Part shown: piece after piece, positions 53,771 through 62,324 of the stretch
Position numbering within the stretch: the stretch's first letter is position 1
How the letters are laid out: every line of letters begins with the position of its first letter
Source: Desulfovibrio aminophilus
GTDB taxonomy: Bacteria; Desulfobacterota; Desulfovibrionia; Desulfovibrionales; Desulfovibrionaceae
DNA length: 64,000 nt
Assembly (NCBI RefSeq): GCF_023660105.1
Contig: NZ_JAMHGA010000044.1
Span: 186,001 to 250,000 of the forward strand
Reading direction: 5' to 3'
Position numbers and translations under genes: made by a program
Notes under the pieces: generated by a model
What the model was told of the DNA's origin: nothing
The model's database searches: none
Seen by the model: only the letters and a program-made list of their open reading frames with translations

Positions 53771-53798
53771 GGCCGGGGGCGGCGTTCCGCCCCCGGCC
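53771..53798 (-). other. Perfect 12-bp hairpin in the 5' UTR of the OsmC operon
   Basis: GGCCGGGGGCGG (53771-53782) and CCGCCCCCGGCC (53787-53798) with a 4-nt loop, between the sigma-54 promoter and the OsmC ATG. No T-run follows, so it is a structural UTR element rather than an obvious terminator. Confidence 0.6.
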
Positions 53799-53868
53799 GG
53801 CAGGGAGGATGTCTATGCCCGTCTCCCGTTTTTTACTGGAGAGCGGACAAGCGGGATGTGTGAAAGAA

Positions 53869-53885
53869 AGCACAGGCCGTGCCAA
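53869..53885 (-). promoter_or_regulatory. Sigma-54 promoter of the OsmC-DsrHEF-alkyl sulfatase operon
   Basis: On the minus strand TTGGCACGGCCTGTGCT: a perfect YTGGCACG -24 element and GC 10 nt later; the -12 box is GTGCT (one mismatch). An inverted repeat ATTTTAT-N6-ATAAAAT (53895-53914) lies just upstream. Confidence 0.85.
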
Positions 53886-53961
53886 CTTGAAGCGATTTTA
53901 TAACATCATAAAATACAATGAGTTATTCTCTTGGACACCGCGGACGGGCATCGACCGAGAC
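53886..53961. other. Upstream region of the OsmC-operon promoter
   Basis: No gene is seen. It contains the AT-rich inverted repeat ATTTTAT-N6-ATAAAAT (53895-53914), a candidate operator or bending-protein site 10 nt above the -24 element. The stretch is much less GC-rich than the flanking genes. Confidence 0.5.
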
Positions 53962-53996
53962 AAAAACGCGCACCCCAATATCTTTGGAAGTGCGCG
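53962..53996 (-). terminator. Terminator of the sigma-54 activator gene, possibly also an activator-binding dyad
   Basis: On the minus strand CGCGCAC (53996-53990) pairs with GTGCGCG (53973-53967) and is followed by TTTTTG, 90 nt beyond the activator stop. The same dyad lies 82-111 nt above the -24 element of the OsmC promoter, a normal place for an upstream activating site, and shares CGCGCACCC with the region above the other sigma-54 promoter. Confidence 0.7.
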
Positions 53997-54085
53997 ATTT
54001 ATATTATATTTTACGGCAATTCGCGTTGGGTCATTTCCGCGCGATGAGCCGAAAATGTCCCGACAGGGAGTGCTCACCAGGGAGG

Positions 54086-55896
54086 CTAGGACCCGCCGAT
54101 CCCCAATTTCTTCATCTTGCGGAACAGGGTCTTGCGCGGGAGCCCCAGGGCGGCGGCCACCTGGGACCGATTCCAGCCATATTGCTCCAGGGCGTCGGTG
54201 ATGATCTTCCGTTCGTAGTGGGCCAACCCGTCGCGCAGGGTGCCTTCGGCGGGCAGGTCGTAGACCTTGATCTCCGGCAGGGGCCGCCCGCCTCTCTCGG
54301 CCGCGGCGAGAAAATCCAGGTGTCCGAAGGCCACGAAGCGCTCCAGCACGTTGTGCAACTCGCGCACGTTGCCCGGCCAGTCATACTCCAGGAGCAGCGC
54401 CATCTCCTTGCTCATCATGCGCCGAGGGGCGTTGAGCTTGCCCAGGATGTGCTCCACCAGATAGGGGATGTCCTCCTTCCGGTCCCGCAGGGGCGGCAGG
54501 TAGATGGGGATGATGTGCACGCGGTAGAAGAGGTCCTCGCGGAATTGCCCCTTCTGGACCATCTCGCGCAGGTTCCGGTTGGTGGCCGCGATGATCCTGA
54601 AATCCGCCCGCGTCGGCGACAGCCCGCCCACGGGGGTGTACTCGCGGGAGCCCAGGGCGCGCAGAAGCTTGGCCTGGCACCCCAGGCCGATCTCCCCCAG
54701 TTCATCCAGAAACAGGGTTCCGCCCCTGGCCTTGTCCAGCAGGCCGGGCTTGTCCGCATAGGCTCCGGTGAAGGAGCCCTTGCGGTGGCCGAAAAATTCG
54801 CTCTCGAAGAGGTCCTCGGGGATGGCCCCGCAGCTCACAGGCACGAAGGGCTTGGTGCTCTGGGCGCTCAAGCCGTGCACGGCGCGGGCCACCAATTCCT
54901 TGCCCGTGCCGGTTTCACCGTAGACGACCGTGCCGGAATCCGAGGCCGCGGCCCGCAGGATGGACTCGTAGACATCCTGCATCTTCTGGCTCCGGCCGAT
55001 GATGTTGCTGAGCCGCATGCGGCAGTCGACCGAGGCCTTGAGCCGGTCGCGCTCCACCCGCAGTTCCCGCGACTCCCGCTCCATCAACTCCTCGCGGAGC
55101 TTGTACTCGGTGACGTCCATGACGAAGGAGAGCACGGCCGGACGGCCACCCAGCTCAATGGGCGTGGGGCGGCCCTCGAACCAGACCTTGCGGCCGTTCT
55201 TGTCCAGGCCGGTCCACTGGTAGCGGGCTCCGGCGTTCTGCTTGTTCAGGCTTTTGAGCAAGGCGGCGTGGCGTTCGCGCTCCTGCTCCACGAGCAGGGA
55301 CGAGGCCGGATTGTTCATCAACTCGCCGAGGGAGTCATAGCCGAACATGTTGCAGAACGTCTTGTTGGCCATGACGATGATGCTGTCCACGAAGAGGCAG
55401 ACCCCGGCGGGTACGTGCTCGGCCAGAACGCTCATGCCGTCGAGAATGGAGGTGCTGGCCTGCATCCAATTGGCGATGCGCTCCAGGTCGTAGAGATCCT
55501 GGATCACGCCGTTACCATGAGGATCGCTGGTCACGCGCGTGAGCAGCGGGCGCAACTCCCCCGAAGGATCCAAATAGTTGCAGACGGCCACCCATTCGCC
55601 CCCGGCTCCATGCGCCGCAGGTTCGCGGCCCCGTGGTAGGCGGTGGCGGCCTCGAAATCGTTGTCCAGGAACCAGTCGGCCAGGACGGGCTGCTGTTTGG
55701 GAAGGAAGGCGCGCCAATGCCTGCGGCCGCCGATCATCTCGGCCGCCGCGAGTCCGGTCATGCGCTCGACGCCCGCGTTCCAGCGGACGATCACGTGCGC
55801 CTTGTCCAGGGCGATCTGCCCGAGGCTCATGTCACCGAGAAACGTCTCCATGATCCTTTCCGGTTTCGGCCGAATCACTGGTGGCAGGGCCGTCAT
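54086..55896 (-). pseudogene. Sigma-54-dependent transcriptional activator with PAS domains, interrupted by a one-base frameshift
   Basis: Restoring one base in the C-run 55599-55603 joins two frames into a 603-residue bacterial enhancer-binding protein. N-terminal PAS (VIVRWNAGVERMTGL...) is in one frame. The other frame holds a second PAS (VFVD...ANKTFCNMFGYDSL), the AAA+ domain with Walker A GETGTGKE, sigma-54 contact loop GSFTGA, Walker B GGTLFLDELGEI, and a Fis-type helix-turn-helix (NRSQVAAALGLPRKTLFRKM). It lies between an upstream and a downstream sigma-54 operon and presumably controls both. ATG 55896 has AGGAGGGAGG ahead. An internal start in the long frame (ATG 55717 or, for example, within PAS2) could still give a working protein. 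Confidence 0.85.
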
Positions 55897-55958
55897 CCTC
55901 CCTCCTGGGCAAACATTCTCGACCGATTCGGATGCCCGGTCAAGCGGTGCTGAAACGA

Positions 55959-55989
55959 AGGCGGCCGGTCCCCCGCGGGGCCGGCCGCC
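55959..55989 (-). terminator. Strong hairpin between the outer-membrane protein and the activator genes
   Basis: GGCGGCCGG (55960-55968) and CCGGCCGCC (55981-55989) with an inner CCCC/GGGG extension, starting 14 nt beyond the stop of the outer-membrane protein gene; CTTCGTTTC follows. A weak terminator, so the activator may be read partly from upstream and partly from its own promoter. Confidence 0.55.
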
Positions 55990-56003
55990 GGGAACGCGGA
56001 CCT

Positions 56004-56936
56004 CTAGTCGAAGAACGTTCCCACGTCAAAGAACTTGATGACCTTGAACATGAAGCGGTAGTCGTCGGAACCGGTCTTGGTGTTCTGGTACCAGCGCTCA
56101 AGCGGAAGCATGCCGGCCACGGCGAAGTTCACGCCCCAGGGCTTGCACTTGTACACCAGCTTGGGACCGGCATACCATTCGTAGCTGGCGTCCTTCTGCT
56201 TGCTGCCGTGGAGTTCACTCTCGTCGTTCCACTCGAAGTTGGACTCCACGCCGATGTCGAACATGGTGTTGATGGCGTAGGCATAACCAACGTTCCACCG
56301 CGCGCGGTCGCCCTTGGTGTAGTCGTGGGCTCCCTCGGTGAAGGTGGCATAGTTGACTTCCATGTCGAAGCGGTGGGAATCCAGGAAGTAGGTGGCGCCC
56401 ACGCCGCCCATGAGACCCCAGGCGTCGTTGCCGATGGCGTCCACGGAATGGTCGCCCACGGAAGCGGTGGGCACGCTCCCGCCGTAATCCACGGCCAGGT
56501 AGAAGGGGTCGCCCTTGTCCTGGTTCAGGATCACGCTGTGCAACAGGATCGTGGTGTCGCCGACGCCGTAGTTGGTCCGATCCGATCCGGCCTGACGGTC
56601 CACGTGGATGTTGTAGATCGGGGTGCTGCTACGGATGTCGAGGCCCTCCATGATGCCATAGCGCAGCTTGAAGACCTCCGTGGCCTTCTGCACCGACACG
56701 CTGTCGTTCATCTTGCCGCCGTACTTGCGGACGTTCTCGCTCTCGCCGTACTGGAAGTTGCCGCCGACACCGAGAATTCCAGCCGGCATGCCGGAACCGG
56801 ACGGGCCGAAGCTGGTCCCCATCGGGGCCCACGGCCTCGGCGCGGGCGCCGGTTTCGCCGGATCGGCCGCCCAGGCGGCCGACACCAGGAGCCCCAACAT
56901 GGCCAGTACGGAGATGCCTAGCCTCAGACGTTTCAT
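56004..56936 (-). CDS. Outer-membrane beta-barrel of the MetA-pathway/phenol-degradation type
   Basis: A 310-residue protein with signal peptide (cleavage after AWA, about residue 23). It then has alternating beta strands with Gly/Asn turns and aromatic girdles (FKLRYGIMEGLDIRSSTPIYNIHVD, GVGDTTILLHSVILNQ, NVGYAYAINTMFDIGVESNFEWND) and ends with Phe residues, typical of an outer-membrane barrel. It resembles the PF13557 family, found beside uptake systems for hydrophobic or aromatic substrates. In context it may be the outer-membrane port for the TRAP substrate. Start ATG 56936 (GGAGGGAG). Confidence 0.78.
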   Translation of the reverse strand: MKRLRLGISVLAMLGLLVSAAWAADPAKPAPAPRPWAPMGTSFGPSGSGMPAGILGVGGNFQYGESENVRKYGGKMNDSVSVQKATEVFKLRYGIMEGLDIRSSTPIYNIHVDRQAGSDRTNYGVGDTTILLHSVILNQDKGDPFYLAVDYGGSVPTASVGDHSVDAIGNDAWGLMGGVGATYFLDSHRFDMEVNYATFTEGAHDYTKGDRARWNVGYAYAINTMFDIGVESNFEWNDESELHGSKQKDASYEWYAGPKLVYKCKPWGVNFAVAGMLPLERWYQNTKTGSDDYRFMFKVIKFFDVGTFFD

Positions 56937-57016
56937 TTCTCCCTCCAGGTTTTGGGCGCAAGACTCCCCCCTGAGAATTTGCAACAATTTTAAATTATTA
57001 CAAATTCGACAAGAGG

Positions 57017-57032
57017 CGGGCGCTCACGCCCG
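57017..57032 (-). other. Small hairpin between dctQM and the outer-membrane protein gene
   Basis: CGGGCG-CTCA-CGCCCG, about 50 nt after the dctQM stop. No T-run, so read-through to the next gene is likely. Confidence 0.5.
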
Positions 57033-57080
57033 GGTTACAGGACATTCGAACTCGCCCCGAAACGGGACGGGCACACCTCC

Positions 57081-59045
57081 CTAGAACAGCACTCCCACGA
57101 GCCAGGTGGCCATGCCCGGGAAGAAGATGAGCAGGGCCAGCATGAGCACCATGCAGAACATGAAGGGCAGGATGCCCTTGAAGATCGCCCCCATGGGCAC
57201 GTCCGGCGCCACGCTGGACATGGCGAAGACGTTCACGCCCACCGGCGGGGTGATCTGCCCCATCTCCATCATGATGACCGTGATCACGCCGAACCAGATC
57301 GGATCGAAGCCCAGGGCCTTGACCGTGGGGAAGATGGTCGGCAGCGTCAGGAGGATCATGGGAATCACGTTCATGAGACAGCCGAGGATGGCGTACAGGC
57401 CAAGGATGCCCACGAGCACCACGTAACGGTTGTAGCCGTGTCCGGTGATGAGCGCGGCCATCTCGTCCGGCAGGCGGCTGGCGGCCAGGAAGTAACCCAG
57501 GATGCCCACGCCGATGAGAATCATGAGCAGCTTGGTGGTGATGTTGGCCGTCTGGGTGAGCACGTCCTTCATCACCTTGCGGGTCACCCGCCCACGCAGG
57601 GCCAGGATGCCGAAGGCCCCGACCACGCCCACGGCCGCGCCCTCGGTGGGGCTGAAGACGCCCACCAGGATGCCGCCGAGAATGAGCACGAAGAGCAGGA
57701 CCATCCAGAGAATGCCCTTAAGGGAACCCAGCTTCACGGCCAGGGACACGCGTTCTCCGCGCGGGGCCCATTCAGGGCGAACCCGGGCGATGAGATACAC
57801 GCTCAAGATGTACATGAGCGTCAACACCACGCCCGGCACCATGCCGGCCACGAACAGCTTGCCCACCGATTCCTCGGTGACCAGGGCATAGAAGATGAAG
57901 CCCATGCTCGGGGGAATGAGGATTCCCAGCGTACCGCCCGCAGCCAGAGCGCCACAGGCCAAGCTTGAGTTGTACTTCTTGCGTTGCATCTCGGGCAGGG
58001 CCACGGAGCCCATGGTCACGGCCGTGGCCATGGAGTCGCCGCAGACCGCGGCGAAGCCCGCGCAACCCGAAAGCGCCGCCATGACCAGTCCGCCGGGCAG
58101 GTGCCCCATCCACTTGTCGGCGGAGTCGAAGAGGTCCTTGCTGATGCCCGATTCCGAACAGAGCAGGCCCATGCAGATGAACAGGGGCGCCACGGCCAGG
58201 ATGAAGCTCGCCGTGGTGGAGTACGGGGCGATGCCCAGGGTGTTGAGCGCCGGAGTCATGTTGAAGCCGATGGCCGAAAGTCCCAGGAAGCCGACCACGG
58301 CCATGGCGAAGCCGATGGGCATGCCCAGGAGCAGCAGCGAGATCATGCCGACCATCCCCGCCGCGCCGAGCCCCAACCGACTCATCTGCACCGGCAGGAG
58401 CTTGTACCAGATGGGGAAGGACAGGAACACGACCGCCAGGACCACAGTCACCAAAAGACCGAACACGGCCTTGTCCTTGAGGTTGTCGGAGATGCCGCGC
58501 AGGGTCTGACTCAGAAGCGTGAAGACCAAAAGAAGCAGTCCGGCGGCGGCCACGGCGATGAAGACGCTCAAGGGAATCTTAAGCATGATGCTGTGTTCGC
58601 CGAGCTTGGTCATGGTCGTAAAACAGGCGCGACAGAAGACCAGCCCGAAAAAGAACGTGCAAACCAGATTATGGAAGGTGTCCAGCAGCCGCACGAAGCG
58701 CGGCGACATCTTGCAGGTGATGAGGTCGATCTTGATGTGCCCGCCTCCCTTCTTCTGGGACCAGCCCAGGGCGAGGAAGACGATGAGCACCATGGCGTAT
58801 TCCTCAAGCTCAATGATGCCTTCCAAGGACTCGGAAAAAACGAAACGGGCCAGCACATCAAAAAAGATGGGAATGGCCATGAGACCCACGGTGACGAGGC
58901 TTACCAGGAACGCCTTGTTCAGTACGGGCTCGAGCAGGGCGTCCAGGCCGTCGGCCAGCATGTCGAAGACGTTCCTCCCTTCGCGGGGAGCGCCTTCGAC
59001 CGTGCAGCTGTGCGGCGGCATTTGCAACTCGGTGGCATTGCTCAT
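57081..59045 (-). CDS. dctQM: TRAP transporter fused small and large permease subunits (DctQ-DctM)
   Basis: A 654-residue inner-membrane protein. Residues about 35-190 are the four-helix DctQ domain (ELEEYAMVLIVFLALGWSQKKGGGHIKID). About 235-650 is the 11-12 helix DctM domain with SLLLLGMPIGFAMAVVGFLGL, FAAVCGDSMATAVTMGSVALPEM, ILIPPSMGFIFYALVTEESVGKLFVAGMVPG and FSPTEGAAVGVVGAFG. TRAP systems use sodium gradients to import organic acids. The SBP gene dctP is directly upstream, separated by a 12-bp hairpin. Confidence 0.95.
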   Translation of the reverse strand: MSNATELQMPPHSCTVEGAPREGRNVFDMLADGLDALLEPVLNKAFLVSLVTVGLMAIPIFFDVLARFVFSESLEGIIELEEYAMVLIVFLALGWSQKKGGGHIKIDLITCKMSPRFVRLLDTFHNLVCTFFFGLVFCRACFTTMTKLGEHSIMLKIPLSVFIAVAAAGLLLLVFTLLSQTLRGISDNLKDKAVFGLLVTVVLAVVFLSFPIWYKLLPVQMSRLGLGAAGMVGMISLLLLGMPIGFAMAVVGFLGLSAIGFNMTPALNTLGIAPYSTTASFILAVAPLFICMGLLCSESGISKDLFDSADKWMGHLPGGLVMAALSGCAGFAAVCGDSMATAVTMGSVALPEMQRKKYNSSLACGALAAGGTLGILIPPSMGFIFYALVTEESVGKLFVAGMVPGVVLTLMYILSVYLIARVRPEWAPRGERVSLAVKLGSLKGILWMVLLFVLILGGILVGVFSPTEGAAVGVVGAFGILALRGRVTRKVMKDVLTQTANITTKLLMILIGVGILGYFLAASRLPDEMAALITGHGYNRYVVLVGILGLYAILGCLMNVIPMILLTLPTIFPTVKALGFDPIWFGVITVIMMEMGQITPPVGVNVFAMSSVAPDVPMGAIFKGILPFMFCMVLMLALLIFFPGMATWLVGVLF

Positions 59046-59069
59046 TGACGACTTCCTTCGAAAGATACG

Positions 59070-59095
59070 TTGGGGGGCGGCAAGCCGCCCCCCAA
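59070..59095 (-). other. Perfect 12-bp hairpin between dctP and dctQM
   Basis: TTGGGGGGCGGC (59070-59081) and GCCGCCCCCCAA (59084-59095). No T-run follows on the minus strand. Together with the hairpin at 60196-60218 it brackets dctP, a layout expected to stabilise the dctP message relative to its neighbours. Confidence 0.65.
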
Positions 59096-59102
59096 CTCCG
59101 TT

Positions 59103-60167
59103 TTACTTCTGGTAGCCCCGGCCAGTGGTCTTGGCGTACTTGGCGCTCAGGCTCACGGCCTCGTCCAGGAGCTTGCGGGCGTCCTTGTAACCCTTGGACT
59201 CCATGTCCTTGACCCAAGCCTCGCGCAGGGGCGCGGTGGCCGCGATCCAGCGATCGCGCTCGGCATCGGGCAGAAGGTAGAAACCGTGGCCCACCTTGCG
59301 CAGCTTGGCCACGTCAGACACGGCGCCCTGGTCCAGGCTCACGCCGCTGCGCTTGGCCATGACCTCGCCGGTGGTCTTCTCGAAGGCGGCCCGATCCTTG
59401 TCGCTCAGGCTCTTCCAGACGTCATGGCTCATGCCGGCCCAGAAGGGATTGAGCAGGACGTCGCAGACCGTGGTGTACTTGGTGGCGTCGCTGATCTTGA
59501 AGGAGACGATGGGGGCCAGAGGGCAGAGCACGCCGTCGGCCATGCCGCGCTCCAAGGCCAGATAGGTATCCGTGGGGCCGATCTGCACGGGATTGGCGCC
59601 CAGGGCCTTGATGATGTCGGCCGCCGAGCGGTTCCAGGCGATGATCTTCAGGCCCTGGGCGTCCTCAAGGGTCTTCACTTCCTTCTTGGTGGTGTGCAGC
59701 TGATACGTGGCGCTGGCCCACAACCAGAGGAGCTGGATGTCCTTGTATTCGGCCTGGATCTCGGGATGGTTCTTGTACAGCTCCCAGATGACCAGCGAGC
59801 CGCATTCGGCGCTCGGAGCCATGCCCGGCAATTCGAGCACGCTGCTCAGGGGAAATTTCCCGGGCGTCAGGCTCTGGCCGTTGCCGCCGATGCCGACCAT
59901 GCCGGAGATGGTGGCGTCATACAGGTCGTTGACCGGGCAGAGGGTGTTCGGGTTGAAGTAGGCGATCTCCACGTTCCCGCCGGTCAAGTCGGCCATTTCC
60001 TTGAACCAGGGGGTCCAGGCGTTGGCCACGGTGGGGTGGGTGTTCATGTAGATCGTGGACATGGGCAGTTCCAGCTTCTTGGCCAGAGCCACTGCACCCA
60101 ACAGGAAGACCGCCAGCAGGGCCGCCGTCAGTCCCCACATGGGGGCCTTTCTCATCCGCATCCTCAT
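59103..60167 (-). CDS. dctP: TRAP transporter solute-binding protein (DctP family)
   Basis: A 354-residue periplasmic receptor. A basic start (MRMRMRKAPM) and hydrophobic core form a signal peptide of about 29 residues. The DctP fold includes KIIAWNRSAADIIKALGANPVQIGPTDTYLALERGMADGVLCPLAPIVSFK, where the family has its substrate-binding Arg-containing 'lkiR.....' strand; here the residue is Asn (AWNRS) with Arg one position later. That suggests a ligand without the usual carboxylate clamp geometry. AAGGAGAG precedes the ATG. The ligand is unknown. Confidence 0.93.
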   Translation of the reverse strand: MRMRMRKAPMWGLTAALLAVFLLGAVALAKKLELPMSTIYMNTHPTVANAWTPWFKEMADLTGGNVEIAYFNPNTLCPVNDLYDATISGMVGIGGNGQSLTPGKFPLSSVLELPGMAPSAECGSLVIWELYKNHPEIQAEYKDIQLLWLWASATYQLHTTKKEVKTLEDAQGLKIIAWNRSAADIIKALGANPVQIGPTDTYLALERGMADGVLCPLAPIVSFKISDATKYTTVCDVLLNPFWAGMSHDVWKSLSDKDRAAFEKTTGEVMAKRSGVSLDQGAVSDVAKLRKVGHGFYLLPDAERDRWIAATAPLREAWVKDMESKGYKDARKLLDEAVSLSAKYAKTTGRGYQK

Positions 60168-60195
60168 CGCACTCTCCTTCCTCGATTGGGGTGTG

Positions 60196-60218
60196 CCCCG
60201 GGGCCTTCAGCCCCGGGG
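60196..60218 (-). other. 9-bp hairpin between the phosphodiesterase-like gene and dctP
   Basis: CCCCGGGGC (60196-60204) and GCCCCGGGG (60210-60218), 18 nt after the stop of the hydrolase gene. No T-run; probably an mRNA stabiliser or processing site. Confidence 0.6.
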
Positions 60219-60236
60219 CTTGTGTTCATCGTTCCG

Positions 60237-62210
60237 TCAGGCGCAGTCGTGATGGTCCCAGGGCTCGCGGCTGTCGCGCGACATGGCCGCCTCCATCCGC
60301 TTCAGGCCCTCGCGCAGCTTCTCCATTTCCTTATCCTTGAAATGAGGCTCACGCATGGCCTGATACAGAATGGCCCCCTCGCACTGCTCCGGCGCGGGAA
60401 TGCAGAGCAGATAGCAGATCGTGGGGACCAAGTCCCACAACCAACAAGTGCGCTCCATCTTGTTGTTTTTCTTGATATTCGGCCCACTAAACAGAAGCAG
60501 CACCCCGAGTTTGCCGGGACCGGCCTCGGCTGTGGGCAGCATATGGCCATGCTGGGAGCCGAATTCCGGGTACAGGGCGTAGACCACATCGCCGATGCGG
60601 TCGCCGTGCAGCCCGAGGATGCGGGCGTCCTTCTTGGGCAGGGCCAGGGCCACGGGGCGCTTGCCGGTCTGGGGGTCGACGTAGGTCAGGAGCGCGTCGC
60701 AGATCTCGCGCTGGACCTTCTCGTAGTCCTCCGGCTCCACGATGCCGCCCGGATCACGACCCTTGAGGTTCACATAGACGTAGATCTCGCGCTGGGGCAC
60801 GGCCTTGGAGCGGGCGTAGTCCGGCAGGTGCGTGCTCAGGGCCAGCACGTTGGACTCGCTCTCCATGGCCTTGCCCTCGGCCATGTAGGACAGCCCGGCG
60901 GGGCCCAGGGCCTTGTAGGGATCGAAGACCACCCCATCGGGCGTGGCGCCGTGGTCGGAGACCAGGACCACCAGGGTGTCCTTGTCCGCCTGGCTGAGCA
61001 GGCGGGCGAGCATGCGGTCCTCCACCTCGTAGATGCGCTTGTGCACGTCCCAGGCCTTCTCACGCTTCTCGGCGTCGTCGCTGACCATGTCCGTGAGCAC
61101 GAGGTGGTACATCCAGTCGATGGGATGGGAATGCATGTAAAAGAGATCCCACTCGTTGTTCTGCATGAGCGAGACCGCGACCTCGGCGTTCCAGGTGGAG
61201 AGGTTCTCGTTCATCTCCACGTAGGTGTCGTAGTCGATGGAGCCGAGCAGGCCCATGACCAGGCCGCCGGCCGCGTGGATGGCGCCCTTGGTGATGTCCG
61301 CGCCCTCGGCCTTGTCCAGGGGGTGGATCCAGTCGCCCTTGGTGGGCACCATGGCCCCGATGAGCAGCTTGAACTCACTGGCGTCGTCGGCCAGCGTGAT
61401 GAGCTTGCAGCGGAAGAAGATCTCTTCCTTGCCGCCGTCCGCCATGGTGATCTCGGTCACGAGCTGGTCGCTCCACTGGCCCGGGGTAATGGTGCAGAGC
61501 ACCTTGTCCGCGCCCTTGCCCGTGGCCAGCATGGCCTTGCCATACTCGCCGTCCTCGCCGGGCAGGAGCACCCACCAAGTGGCGGGGGCGATTTCGCGCT
61601 CGGCCCTGGGGAAGGGCATCTTGACCTCCATCTCCATGGGCGCGTTCCCCAGGTCCTCCACGCCGTCCCAGCCCTCGGCGTCCGTGAATTCGCCCCGGAA
61701 ACCGTGGGGGTAGAGGTCGGTGGAGATGAGGGAGTCCTCGCAGAGGAAGTAGTTGGCGTTCAGCGACGGCAGCCCCTTGCGGCTCTCGCCCACGTGGAAG
61801 CCGTTGCCGCCCACGGTGATGCCCTTCTTCATCCGCGAGGGGGCCGATCCGGGGTAGGTCATGACGATGCACTTCTTCCCGGCCTTCTCGGCCGCCTCCC
61901 AGACGGTCTCGGCCTGGATGCGGTCGCGGTCCCAGTTCTGGGTGATGCTCTCGTTGCCGAGGGTGGCGCCCGGGGTATGGTTGTGGAAGTCCGTGATGCC
62001 GTGCGTGCCGTCGGTGGCTCCGGTGGCGATGACGGCCCAGTTCGGGGGGGTCACCGTGGGATAGGGCGCCAGGGCGTTCGCCGCCAGCGTGCCGCTCTCG
62101 AGGAGCTTCTTGAAGGTGGGCAATGCGCCTTCCTTCACATACTGCTCGATCAGATGCGGCTGGGCGCAATCCAATCCGATCACCATGACCTTTTTCGGAG
62201 TCTTAGCCAT
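60237..62210 (-). CDS. Alkaline phosphatase-superfamily hydrolase (type I phosphodiesterase/nucleotide pyrophosphatase)
   Basis: A 657-residue protein with no signal peptide, so cytoplasmic. The fold's metal motifs are visible: VMVIGLDCAQPHL (first metal Asp), PTVTPPNWAVIATGATDGTHGITDFHN (nucleophile Thr region), DLFYMHSHPIDWMYH (Asp/His metal ligands), VLVSDHGATPDG (Asp-His) and GSQHGHMLPT (His). Members hydrolyse phosphodiesters, phosphonates or, rarely, sulfate esters. A sulfatase would need Cys/Ser for formylglycine, which is not seen, so a phospho-ester or phosphonate substrate is more likely. First gene of the TRAP operon, driven from a sigma-54 promoter, so it presumably processes the imported compound. 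Confidence 0.85.
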   Translation of the reverse strand: MAKTPKKVMVIGLDCAQPHLIEQYVKEGALPTFKKLLESGTLAANALAPYPTVTPPNWAVIATGATDGTHGITDFHNHTPGATLGNESITQNWDRDRIQAETVWEAAEKAGKKCIVMTYPGSAPSRMKKGITVGGNGFHVGESRKGLPSLNANYFLCEDSLISTDLYPHGFRGEFTDAEGWDGVEDLGNAPMEMEVKMPFPRAEREIAPATWWVLLPGEDGEYGKAMLATGKGADKVLCTITPGQWSDQLVTEITMADGGKEEIFFRCKLITLADDASEFKLLIGAMVPTKGDWIHPLDKAEGADITKGAIHAAGGLVMGLLGSIDYDTYVEMNENLSTWNAEVAVSLMQNNEWDLFYMHSHPIDWMYHLVLTDMVSDDAEKREKAWDVHKRIYEVEDRMLARLLSQADKDTLVVLVSDHGATPDGVVFDPYKALGPAGLSYMAEGKAMESESNVLALSTHLPDYARSKAVPQREIYVYVNLKGRDPGGIVEPEDYEKVQREICDALLTYVDPQTGKRPVALALPKKDARILGLHGDRIGDVVYALYPEFGSQHGHMLPTAEAGPGKLGVLLLFSGPNIKKNNKMERTCWLWDLVPTICYLLCIPAPEQCEGAILYQAMREPHFKDKEMEKLREGLKRMEAAMSRDSREPWDHHDCA

Positions 62211-62307
62211 TTTCTACCCTTTTTTCAGTAGCATCGGTTGCTTTCCAAACCCGTCGAAGCGGCGGGTCTCCTCAGTCTTTTCCGCAGGAACATCCCACCA
62301 GCCTCAA

Positions 62308-62324
62308 AGCAATCAATGTGCCGC
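62308..62324 (-). promoter_or_regulatory. Sigma-54 promoter of the hydrolase-TRAP operon
   Basis: On the minus strand GCGGCACATTGATTGCT: GG and GC are 10 nt apart, with a perfect TTGCT -12 box and three mismatches in the -24 box. It lies about 100 nt before the hydrolase ATG. Confidence 0.75.

Noticed and set aside
56958-56974. Possible third sigma-54 promoter before the outer-membrane protein gene
   Set aside because: GG and GC are 10 nt apart (CAGGGGGGAGTCTTGCG), but the -24 box matches poorly and the predicted leader would be only about 11 nt, so chance is likely.
60237-62210. Classical formylglycine sulfatase
   Set aside because: The active-site region lacks the C/S-x-P-x-R motif; the metal and Thr motifs fit the phosphodiesterase/pyrophosphatase branch.
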